A DNA stretch of 64,000 nucleotides from Candidatus Roseilinea sp. Its GTDB lineage: Bacteria > Chloroflexota > Anaerolineae > J036 > Brachytrichaceae. The stretch is taken from positions 310,001 through 374,000 of the forward strand of contig BPHV01000003.1 in the NCBI GenBank assembly GCA_026003755.1. The letters are read 5' to 3'. Numbering within the stretch: position 1 is the first letter of the stretch; every line of letters starts with the position of its first letter. Under the pieces are notes generated by a model. That model saw only the letters and a program-made list of their open reading frames with translations, ran no database searches and was not told where the DNA came from. The position numbers and the translations under genes were made by a program. Below are positions 11,589 to 18,835 of the stretch, piece after piece.

Positions 11589-12776
11589 TTGCGACACCTC
11601 GAAACGCAACTCGCCGGCTCGCTGGAAGACGACGTGCGTTACAACATGCGCGTCGAAATCGTCAGCGCCGTTGTCTATGGCGTGTTCATGGCCGCGCTGA
11701 CGTTTATGCCGGCGGTGCTGACCAAGCTGGGCGGCTCACCAGCGATAGTCTCGATTTACCTCTCCCTGAGCTACCTCGGCCATATCTTCAGCAGCGTCAG
11801 CCTGTGGGTCGTGCGCAAGATGACGCCCAAGGCCTTCGCCGTGACGAGCTGGACGCTGGGGCGCATCATGCTCATCGTGATGGCTTTCGCCGGTGACGCG
11901 CCCACCTTGCTGGCATTGGCGACGGTGCTATGGTTGTTGGAGATTGGCCCTGGACCGGCCTATACGCGCATTCTGCAGAGCATCTATCCGATTGCCCATC
12001 GGGGCAGGATCATGGCCCTGGTGCGTTTTGGCATGGCGCTGACCATTTTGGTCGCCACGCCGCTGATCGGCCTGGGGCTTGATCGGCTGGGCTATCCGCT
12101 GGTCTTCCCGCTGGCGGGCGCGCTGGGCTTGGTCTCTTCGCTGGTGTTCATCAGAATCCGCATCGTCGTCGAACCGAGTGGGGCGCAGGCGCGCAGCGCG
12201 ACGCTGGACGCCATGCGCGTTGTGACTCGCAACCGGCGCTTCATGATGTATCAGCTTGGCTTGATACTCTTTGGCCTGGCCGCGCTGGCCGCAAGCCCAA
12301 TGTATCCCGATGTGCAGATCAACCGCTTGCAGTTGTCGTACACCGAGCTGGGCTTGCTGGGACTGGTGCAATCCGTCAGTTGGCTGATCGGCTATTTCGT
12401 TTGGGGGCGGGTGGTAGACCGCTATGGCGCGTTGCGGTGCATTATGCTCACGTTCGCCATCCAGGCAGTCGCGCCGCTGACCTACGCTTTTGCTACGGCG
12501 GGGTGGATGCTGCTGCCGGCGTTCGTCGCCATTGGGCTGGTGATGGCCGGCGGCGACATCGGCTTTACCAACGCCTGCCTGGAGTTATCTGAGCCTGATC
12601 GCACCCAGGAGTACGCTGTGGCGCAATCCACGATCATCGGCTTGCGTGGTTTCATCGCGCCCTTTCTGGGAGTGGGCTTGCTTAGCCTGGGCGTGGCTCA
12701 GCCGATCGTCTTCCTCCTGGCCGGTTTGCTGGCGCTTGTGGCCGCGGTGTGCGCCGAGCGCGCTGGGCGCATGTGA
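11589..12776 (+). CDS. major facilitator superfamily transporter
   Basis: A 395-residue polytopic protein with about twelve hydrophobic segments, starting near EIVSAVVYGVFMAALTFMPAVL and ending in IVFLLAGLLALVAAVCAERAG. The basic loop RIMALVRFGMA and the motif DRLGYPLVF in the first half, and WGRVVDRYGALRCIML at the start of the second half (an MFS motif-A-like D-R-x-G loop), support the family. Substrate is not evident. The start is TTG at 11589 (LRHLETQLAGSLEDD, with initiator Met); an ATG at 11646 (MRVEIVS) would give a shorter protein that keeps every helix. From here to 23 kb the sequence reads without frame breaks. It is followed by the GNAT gene after 24 bases. Confidence 0.82.
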   Translation: MRHLETQLAGSLEDDVRYNMRVEIVSAVVYGVFMAALTFMPAVLTKLGGSPAIVSIYLSLSYLGHIFSSVSLWVVRKMTPKAFAVTSWTLGRIMLIVMAFAGDAPTLLALATVLWLLEIGPGPAYTRILQSIYPIAHRGRIMALVRFGMALTILVATPLIGLGLDRLGYPLVFPLAGALGLVSSLVFIRIRIVVEPSGAQARSATLDAMRVVTRNRRFMMYQLGLILFGLAALAASPMYPDVQINRLQLSYTELGLLGLVQSVSWLIGYFVWGRVVDRYGALRCIMLTFAIQAVAPLTYAFATAGWMLLPAFVAIGLVMAGGDIGFTNACLELSEPDRTQEYAVAQSTIIGLRGFIAPFLGVGLLSLGVAQPIVFLLAGLLALVAAVCAERAGRM

Positions 12777-12800
12777 CGGCGCGGGTACAATTTCGGTCAC

Positions 12801-13781
12801 ATGGTCGCCGACGTTCGCACTGCATTCAGCCCGGCCGATCCGCATATCCGGCAGATCGATCCCTGGCGCGATGGTCGCGCCGTCGCCAACCTGCTCGAGA
12901 CTTCCTTTCGCGATGAGGCGATGGATGATGATGGCGTTCGCCTGATCCACGCCTTGCGCAACTACAGCCTGCTGGATGCGCTGGCGCTCGGTGGTGCGAC
13001 GGGCTTCGTGTGGATCGAAGGAGGGCAACTGATTGCGAATGCCTCGGTGCAACGCAACTATACACGTCGGGATACCTGGATCATCGGCAACGTGGCGACC
13101 CAGCCGGCTTACCGCAACCGAGGCATCGGCCGAGCTGTCGTCGAGGCGTGCATCCAGTACGCGACCTCGCGCGGCGCGCGCTATATTGCGTTGCAGGCCG
13201 ACGTTAACAACCTGCCGGCGTTGCACCTCTATGAGAAACTCGGCTTTCGGCGCTTGGGCGAGGTGACGCACTATCTGCGCCCGGCAAAATTGAATCTGCC
13301 GGGTGACGCACCACCACGGCGCGCGCGCAAGGCCAAATGGTCGGATCGCGCCGCGGTGTGGGCGCTGGCGCAGCGACATATCCCCGAGCCGTTCACCTTC
13401 GCCGAGCCGTTCGATGCAAACCTGTATCGCCTCGGTCTGCGCTGGTCGTTGCTCAATTCGCTGAACGGGAATGCGCAGCAGTGGCGGGTGATGGACGCAG
13501 ATCAGGGTGGGGAATTGATCGGTGCCGTGCGGACGCGTGCGACCTTCGAAGGGAGCTATCATCACCTCGAAGTGCTGCCCGGCGCCGGCGCAACCGTCGC
13601 GGATGCCCTCCAGTTGGTCGTGAGCGGCCTGCACCGGTTGGGCGATTACGCGAGTAAGCCCGTCTATGCTGCGCACGCGCGCATTGATGAGACGCCCCAT
13701 GCAGCGCTGCAAGCTGCCGGCTTTCGCCCCACGCGCACGCTTGTTCACATGCGGCTTACGCTGGACGAGTGCGAAGACTGA
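12801..13781 (+). CDS. tandem GNAT-family N-acetyltransferase
   Basis: A 326-residue protein with two acetyltransferase-like halves. The first (about residues 15-160) has the acetyl-CoA loop QPAYRNRGIGRAVVEACI, matching R-x-x-G-x-G, and the C-terminal NNLPALHLYEKLGFRRLGE. The second half (about 175-320) keeps the fold outline (DADQGGELIGAVRTRATFEG, ALQLVVSGLHRLGDYASKPV, ALQAAGFRPTRTLVHMRL) but has no clear glycine loop and may bind substrate only. Cytoplasmic, with no signal. The acceptor is unknown. It begins 24 bases after the MFS gene and ends 18 bases before mutM, so the three are probably co-transcribed. Confidence 0.85.
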   Translation: MVADVRTAFSPADPHIRQIDPWRDGRAVANLLETSFRDEAMDDDGVRLIHALRNYSLLDALALGGATGFVWIEGGQLIANASVQRNYTRRDTWIIGNVATQPAYRNRGIGRAVVEACIQYATSRGARYIALQADVNNLPALHLYEKLGFRRLGEVTHYLRPAKLNLPGDAPPRRARKAKWSDRAAVWALAQRHIPEPFTFAEPFDANLYRLGLRWSLLNSLNGNAQQWRVMDADQGGELIGAVRTRATFEGSYHHLEVLPGAGATVADALQLVVSGLHRLGDYASKPVYAAHARIDETPHAALQAAGFRPTRTLVHMRLTLDECED

Positions 13782-13799
13782 CGCGCCGTCGCTAGCTTC

Positions 13800-14642
13800 A
13801 TGCCTGAGCTGCCGGAAGTCGAGACCGTAGCGCGCGCGCTGCGCGAGGGCGCCCCCAACGGCGCCTTGCCGCTCGTGGGTCGCACCATTCAATCCGTCAA
13901 AGTGCTATGGCCGCGCGAGGTGGCCCGCCCAACGCCACGCGCGTTCGCGCGTCGGATCGCCGGTTCGCGCGTGCAATCCGTCGGACGCTACGGCAAGTAT
14001 CTCCTGATCGGCCTGCGCGGCTCAAGTGATGACGCAGATGCGCTTAGCTTGCTCGTCCATCTCAGGATGAGCGGGCGGCTGGAAGTCGTCTCACGTTCGG
14101 CGGCGTTCACCCCGCATGCGCGCTTGGTGTGGCTGCTGGACGATGGCCTAGCGCTGCGCTTTGAAGATGCGCGCAAGTTCGGTCGCGCCTGGCTGGTGGA
14201 AGACCCGGCTGAGGTCATCAGCAAGCTCGGCCCGGACGCGCTCGCCATAACGCTTGAGGCGTTCGTCTCTCGCCTGCGCACCCGACGCGGCGCATTGAAG
14301 CCGCTCCTGCTCGACCAAACGTTTATCGCCGGCGTTGGCAACATCTATGCCGACGAAGCGTTGCACCTTTCCCGCCTGCATCCCTTGCGCGCCGCCCATT
14401 CTCTCTCAGAGGACGAGGCAGTTCGGCTCTACGCCGCGATCCGGCAAGTTTTGTTAGAAGGCATCGCGGCCAATGGCGCCAGCTTCGATTGGGTATATCC
14501 CGGCGGGAAATTCCAAGAGAACTTCAAAGTCTATGGCCGAACCGGTCAGCGCTGTCTAACGTGCGATGGCCCCATCAGGCGCCTTACCGTGGCCCAGCGC
14601 AGCACATACTTCTGTCCCGTTTGTCAATCCCCGGCCGGCTGA
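13800..14642 (+). CDS. mutM: formamidopyrimidine-DNA glycosylase
   Basis: Base-excision repair enzyme that removes 8-oxoguanine and ring-opened purines and nicks the strand by beta,delta-elimination. The protein begins MPELPEVETVARAL, so after Met removal the catalytic Pro1 and Glu2 are in place. LVHLRMSGRLEVV holds the region of the conserved lysine loop. The helix-two-turn-helix segment includes FIAGVGNIYADEALHLSRLHP. The C-terminal zinc finger is complete: CLTC, then about 17 residues, then CPVC. Length (280 residues) is typical. It starts 18 bases after the GNAT gene. No frame disturbance. Confidence 0.96.
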   Translation: MPELPEVETVARALREGAPNGALPLVGRTIQSVKVLWPREVARPTPRAFARRIAGSRVQSVGRYGKYLLIGLRGSSDDADALSLLVHLRMSGRLEVVSRSAAFTPHARLVWLLDDGLALRFEDARKFGRAWLVEDPAEVISKLGPDALAITLEAFVSRLRTRRGALKPLLLDQTFIAGVGNIYADEALHLSRLHPLRAAHSLSEDEAVRLYAAIRQVLLEGIAANGASFDWVYPGGKFQENFKVYGRTGQRCLTCDGPIRRLTVAQRSTYFCPVCQSPAG

Positions 14643-14828
14643 TCCTCCGTTCAGCTTGTGCTAAATTTCACTATCAAAATCTATCGCTCCGGCCGCCCTG
14701 CCAAGCTTGCCTGGTTTTGACAGGATAGCGCCCTTAGAATGCGGGTCGGTAGTAAGAGTGCAATCTTCAAGAGTCCAAGAGGGTGAGATAACCCAAGAGA
14801 ATTTGGGATAAATTTGGGAAATCGAGAC

Positions 14829-15893
14829 ATGACGCTGATGAAACCGGCGAAACCGGTTGGAATAACGGGTTATGGTGCGTATGTGCCGCGATATCGCTTG
14901 TCAGGACAAGCGGTATCGGAGTTATGGACTGGGGGCAATGTTGTGCCGCCGGTGAACGAAAAGGCGGTTCCTGGGCTGGACGAAGATGTCGTCACGATGA
15001 GCATCGAGGCGGCGCGCAATGCCATCGCGCGCGCCGGCTATGCTGACCCCGGCTTCAGCCCGGCGGGTCTGGGTGCAGTCTGGGTGGGCAGCGAGTCGCA
15101 TCCCTATGCCGTGAAGCCTACCGGCACGATAGTCGCCGAGGCAATCGGTGCGACACCCTATACCCAGGCTGCCGACTGGCAGTTTGCTTGCAAAGCAGGC
15201 ACGGAGGCCATCCAAGCAGCGATCGGCTTCGTTGGCAGCGGCATGGTGGCCTACGCACTGGCGATTGGGATGGACGCTGCGCAAGGGCGACCGGGTGATG
15301 CGTTGGAATATACCGCCGGCGCCGGCGGGGCGGCCTTCGTCATTGGCCCGGCCGAGCACGCGCTGGTCGAGATCGAGGGCTCGGTGTCGTATGTGACCGA
15401 TACGCCCGACTTCTGGCGGCGGCAATACGAGAAGTTCCCTGAGCACGCCGGGCGTTTCACGGGCGAGCCGGCCTACTTTCATCACATCACGTCGTCCGTC
15501 ACGGCGCTGCTGCAAGCCATGAACCTCTCAGCGCGCGATTTCGCGTATGCCGTCTTTCACCAGCCCAACGTCAAGTTCCCGCTCAAAGTGGGCGAGGAGT
15601 TGGGCTTTACGCGTGAGCAATTGCGCCCGGGCTTGCTGGTCAACGAGATCGGCAACGCGTATGCCGGCTCTTCGGTGATCGGGTTGACGGCCATCCTGGA
15701 TGTCGCGCAGCCGGGCGATCGCATCCTGCTGGCCTCATTCGGCAGCGGCGCAGGCAGCGATGCGTTCTGTCTGCGCGTCAAGAAGGCTGTGCCGGCAAAG
15801 CAGGTGTGGACGACGCACGAATACGTGCAACGGCGGACGCCGATCAATTACGCGCAGTATGCGCGGATGAAAGGGAACTACAAGTTGAGTTGA
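14829..15893 (+). CDS. hydroxymethylglutaryl-CoA synthase, archaeal type
   Basis: Condenses acetyl-CoA with acetoacetyl-CoA in the mevalonate pathway. It follows the short archaeal/bacterial form (354 residues): VGITGYGAYVPRYRL at the start, EDVVTMSIEAARNA, the nucleophile Cys in WQFACKAGTEAIQ, catalytic His in YAVFHQPNVKFP, and the closing IGNAYAGSSVIGL and LASFGSGAGSDAF. ATG at 14829 is chosen; an ATG three codons on is possible, and a TTG at 14814 would add five residues. The 186-base leader after mutM contains a small hairpin CCCAA-loop-TTGGG just before the start. It is the first gene of a three-gene set with thiolase and DUF35 protein. Confidence 0.92.
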   Translation: MTLMKPAKPVGITGYGAYVPRYRLSGQAVSELWTGGNVVPPVNEKAVPGLDEDVVTMSIEAARNAIARAGYADPGFSPAGLGAVWVGSESHPYAVKPTGTIVAEAIGATPYTQAADWQFACKAGTEAIQAAIGFVGSGMVAYALAIGMDAAQGRPGDALEYTAGAGGAAFVIGPAEHALVEIEGSVSYVTDTPDFWRRQYEKFPEHAGRFTGEPAYFHHITSSVTALLQAMNLSARDFAYAVFHQPNVKFPLKVGEELGFTREQLRPGLLVNEIGNAYAGSSVIGLTAILDVAQPGDRILLASFGSGAGSDAFCLRVKKAVPAKQVWTTHEYVQRRTPINYAQYARMKGNYKLS

Positions 15894-15910
15894 TGTGACG
15901 GCTTTTGCTT

Positions 15911-15967
15911 CTCACTCCCGACTCCTGAGCCAGTCGGGGGTGGGCGGGAGAGTAGGAAGTCGGAAGT
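15911..15967. repeat. heptamer repeats forming a 10-bp hairpin
   Basis: The spacer between the synthase and thiolase genes has units CTCCCGA, CTCCTGA on one side and AGTAGGA, AGTCGGA, AGTCATG on the other. ACTCCCGACT (15914-15923) pairs with AGTCGGGGGT (15932-15941), one G-U pair included, over an eight-base loop. No T run follows, so it is not a classic terminator; the last unit supplies the thiolase ATG context. Confidence 0.7.
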
Positions 15968-15968
15968 C

Positions 15969-17126
15969 ATGATGCGAGACGTTTCAATTATTGGGATTGG
16001 ACAGACGCCGGTGGGCGAGCACTGGGATAAGAGCCTGCGCGAGTTGGGCTTTCAGGCGCTCCAAGCGGCGATGAACGATAGCGGAGTCGAGCGGATTGAT
16101 GCGCTCTACGTCGGCAACATGCTGTCGGGTGAGTTGACCGGCCAAGAGCACCTGGGCGCATTGATCGCCGACTTTGCCGGCCTGCGCGGCATCGAGGCCA
16201 TCAAGGTCGAGGCGGCCTGCAGCAGCGGCGCAGCCGCGCTGCGCGTGGGCTACATGGCGGTCGCGAGTGGGTTGCACGACATCGTCGCCTGCGTCGGTGT
16301 GGAGAAGATGACCGACCAACAAAGCGACACGGTGACGAGCGCCCTGGCGACCGCAGCGGATGCCGAGTACGAGGCGCTGCAAGGGTTGAGCTTTGTAAGC
16401 ATCAATGCGTTGTTGATGCAGCGCTATATGCACGAGTATGGCTACAAGAAGGAGGATTTCGCCAACTTTGCCATCACCGCGCATGCCAACGCGATGAACA
16501 ATCCGTATGCCATGTTCCACACGCCGATCACGCGCGAGCAATTTGCGGCGGCCAAGCCGATCGCTGACCCGATCAATTTGCTCGACTCGTCGCCGATTGC
16601 CGATGGCGCGGCGTGCGTGATCCTAGCGCCCACGGCGATTGCCAGGGAGTTCACCAGCAAGCCGGTTCGCGTGCGGGCGATGTCCATCGCAACCGATACC
16701 CTGGCCGTCCACGATCGGCGCGATCCGCTCTACCTGGAGGGTGGGGCGATCAGCGCGCAGAAAGCCTATGCCATGGCGAACGTGGGGCCATCGGACATTG
16801 ATTTGTTCGAGGTGCATGATGCGTTCACCATCATGAGCGCGTTGTCGCTGGAGGCAGCCGGCTTTGCGCCGCGCGGCCAGGGCGTCCGATTGGCCATGGA
16901 GGGCGAGATCGGCCTGAGCGGCCGCATTCCGATCACTACCATGGGGGGGCTGAAGGCGCGCGGCCATCCGGTCGGCGCGACCGGCATGTATCAGATCGTC
17001 GAGGTGGTGGAGCAGCTCCGCGAGGAGGCCGGCGCCAACCAAGTGAAGAACGCGCGGCTGGGGATGGCCCAGAACATCGGCGGCAGCGGCGCAACGGTGG
17101 TGACCACGATACTGGAAAGACTGTGA
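15969..17126 (+). CDS. acetoacetyl-CoA thiolase, SCPx/archaeal type
   Basis: Joins two acetyl-CoA to acetoacetyl-CoA, feeding the synthase encoded just upstream. The 385-residue protein shows the acylated Cys in VEAACSSGAAALRVG, the family VHDAF motif in FEVHDAFTIMSAL, and GGLKARGHPVGATG with the catalytic His. It lacks the C-terminal CxG Cys context of biosynthetic thiolase I, as is usual in the archaeal and SCPx branch, where the His of GHP acts. It is followed by the DUF35 gene after 22 bases. Linkage to both partners makes a role in mevalonate synthesis more likely than in beta-oxidation. Confidence 0.92.
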   Translation: MMRDVSIIGIGQTPVGEHWDKSLRELGFQALQAAMNDSGVERIDALYVGNMLSGELTGQEHLGALIADFAGLRGIEAIKVEAACSSGAAALRVGYMAVASGLHDIVACVGVEKMTDQQSDTVTSALATAADAEYEALQGLSFVSINALLMQRYMHEYGYKKEDFANFAITAHANAMNNPYAMFHTPITREQFAAAKPIADPINLLDSSPIADGAACVILAPTAIAREFTSKPVRVRAMSIATDTLAVHDRRDPLYLEGGAISAQKAYAMANVGPSDIDLFEVHDAFTIMSALSLEAAGFAPRGQGVRLAMEGEIGLSGRIPITTMGGLKARGHPVGATGMYQIVEVVEQLREEAGANQVKNARLGMAQNIGGSGATVVTTILERL

Positions 17127-17148
17127 TCTCAGAGAGAGGGATGAAGGT

Positions 17149-17652
17149 ATGGAAGTAGCACGATTCTGGAGGACAACGGGACAGCGCTATCGCCTGATCG
17201 GCGAGGTATGCCCGAACTGCGGCAAGCGCCTCTTTCCGCCGCGCGATGTGTGTCCGGTGTGCGCGAAGGAGGCACGGGTGCCGTTCACCTTTAGCGGGCG
17301 GGGTGAGGTGTATTCGTACAGCACCGTCCATGTGCCGCCGCAGGGCTTTGAGAAGTTCGCGCCATATACCGTGGCGTTAGTGCGGCTGGCCGAGGGGCCG
17401 CTCGTGACCGCGCAACTCACCGACGTGGACGAAGCCGAGATTTACATCGGCATGCCGGTAGAAATGGTGACGCGTGTGCTGCGCGAGGATGGCGAGCGCG
17501 GCATGCTCGTGTATGGCTACAAGTTCCGCCCGGCGCGCCCGGTGCGCGATGACGCTTCGCCGTCCGTTACTGAACCGGCGCACGTGCCCGAGCCGGCAGA
17601 GGGCGCGCCGCCTGAAGGCGAGCCGGCGGCGGCGCAGCCTGTAATGGCATGA
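17149..17652 (+). CDS. DUF35 zinc-ribbon/OB-fold protein of the thiolase-HMGCS complex
   Basis: A 167-residue protein with an N-terminal helix, a zinc ribbon CPNC-(12)-CPVC at about residues 23-41, and an OB-fold (GEVYSYSTVHVPPQGFEKF ... TAQLTDVDEAEIYIGMPVEMV). In archaea such a protein bridges thiolase and HMG-CoA synthase into one complex that passes acetoacetyl-CoA along a shared CoA site; the gene order here predicts the same. The last 35 residues are a disordered Pro/Glu/Ala tail not seen in the core family. A purine-rich GAGAGAGGGATGAAGGT precedes the ATG. It ends at a hairpin terminator. Confidence 0.9.
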   Translation: MEVARFWRTTGQRYRLIGEVCPNCGKRLFPPRDVCPVCAKEARVPFTFSGRGEVYSYSTVHVPPQGFEKFAPYTVALVRLAEGPLVTAQLTDVDEAEIYIGMPVEMVTRVLREDGERGMLVYGYKFRPARPVRDDASPSVTEPAHVPEPAEGAPPEGEPAAAQPVMA

Positions 17653-17658
17653 ACCACC

Positions 17659-17683
17659 AGAGGCGGGACTGAAAACCGCCTCT
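17659..17683. terminator. bidirectional hairpin terminator
   Basis: AGAGGCGG at 17659-17666 pairs exactly with CCGCCTCT at 17676-17683 across a nine-base loop that includes AAAA. It lies between the convergent DUF35 gene and the zinc-ribbon membrane protein gene, seven bases from each end. T-rich bases after the stem are few, so its strength is uncertain, but the position is ideal. Confidence 0.65.
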
Positions 17684-17689
17684 TGCTGT

Positions 17690-18817
17690 CTATGTTGTCG
17701 GTGTCAGACGCGAGCCGCAACTGCGGCAGAACTTCTCCGTGCCCAGGATCGGTGCGCCGCATGTTGGACAGACGCGTTGCAAGGTCGGCGAGGGCGACGA
17801 CGGCGGCGCCGGTGCAGGCGGGGGGGAAGCCTGCGGAGATGGTGATTGCGGCGGAATAGGCGGTGATGCCGATACGACGGACGGTGGCTTCACCCGCGCA
17901 GGCATCACTGGCGCGGGCGAAGGTGTTGCCGGCGGGGGAGCGGGAGGCGGCTCGGGATTCAAACGTTGCGTCGGTTGGATCGGCCCACTCGCTGTTGGCG
18001 CCAGGTAAGGGTTGGGCGTCATCGGCGCGCCGTTCGCGCTGACTTGCGCCTGGAGCATGGCAGCCTGGGCGAGTTGGCGCGGGTTCAAGCCGGGCTTCCG
18101 CGCGGCGAGCGTCGCGCCGAGCATAGCGACGATTGCGCCGATCAACCCCACGCCGCTGGCGATTACCGGCGTGCGCGTGTCAATCAAGTTGATCACCCCT
18201 ACGCGCAGCTCGGGTAGTTTGTCGTTCACCGAGACGCCGAGCCCGGGGAAGCCGGCGGCGTTCTGCGTGAGCGAAGCGCGGATCACTGCGTCCAGTCGCT
18301 CGCTCAGATAGAGCATCGAGCCGGCGGTCGTCGCGGAAGCCAGCAATGTGAGCGCGATTAGCGTGACGCCCTTGACCAACTGCTCACCGAAGTATCCCCG
18401 GCTGAGCGCCACGATTATGGCCATGAAGAGCGCCAGCGCCGGCAGCGTGAAGAACGCCGCCTGGAAGAGCATGATCGGGCCGGGGAGCGACTCGGTTTGG
18501 GCGGCGAGGTCGCGAAGGTAACCTTGCTGCCGCTCTCCAACGTCATATTGGCCGATGAACTGCTCGCCGCCTTCCTGCTTCTGAAGCTCGCCAATGAGCG
18601 CCACGGTCTTCGTGGGAATCATCGCCAGGCCGTTCGCCATCATCAGCGCCTCGTAACCCGTGACATTCAGGAAGATCGGCGTGCTATCCGCCCTGAGGTT
18701 GATCTGCAGCCGGGCAAACGTGCGCGTAGGTAGCCACACCAAGACCGCCATCGCTAGCGCGACGGTGATGCAGCCCAACATGCAGATCAAGTTGTTGATG
18801 AAACGAATCACTCCCAC
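17690..18817 (-). CDS. four-helix membrane protein with C-terminal zinc ribbon
   Basis: A 375-residue protein. Four membrane segments lie at about residues 5-29, 117-140, 150-173 and 217-240. Between the first two is an extracytoplasmic loop of about 85 residues. A long Pro/Ala/Ser-rich linker (about 265-345) leads to a terminal zinc ribbon CPTCGAPILGTEKFCRSCG at about 350-368. The same CxxC...CxxC ribbon appears in the FHA protein at 22301, tying it to the signalling genes. No enzymatic motif. It lies 18 bases after the first kinase gene in the same direction and is the last gene of the island, probably a structural or sensing partner. Function unknown. Confidence 0.75.
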   Translation of the reverse strand: MGVIRFINNLICMLGCITVALAMAVLVWLPTRTFARLQINLRADSTPIFLNVTGYEALMMANGLAMIPTKTVALIGELQKQEGGEQFIGQYDVGERQQGYLRDLAAQTESLPGPIMLFQAAFFTLPALALFMAIIVALSRGYFGEQLVKGVTLIALTLLASATTAGSMLYLSERLDAVIRASLTQNAAGFPGLGVSVNDKLPELRVGVINLIDTRTPVIASGVGLIGAIVAMLGATLAARKPGLNPRQLAQAAMLQAQVSANGAPMTPNPYLAPTASGPIQPTQRLNPEPPPAPPPATPSPAPVMPARVKPPSVVSASPPIPPQSPSPQASPPPAPAPPSSPSPTLQRVCPTCGAPILGTEKFCRSCGSRLTPTT

Positions 18818-18835
18818 AGCCCCGATTTTAAACTG

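Noticed and set aside
12585-13892. A 435-codon reverse-strand open frame opposite the MFS and GNAT genes
   Set aside because: Its translation is Arg/His/Gln-rich with no motif, and the forward strand carries a clear GNAT and MFS protein. Long antisense frames are expected in GC-rich DNA.
14717-14740. TTGACA and TAGAAT upstream of the HMG-CoA synthase gene as a promoter
   Set aside because: The hexamers are only 12 bases apart, too short for a sigma-70 promoter; no -10 is found at 16-18 bases.
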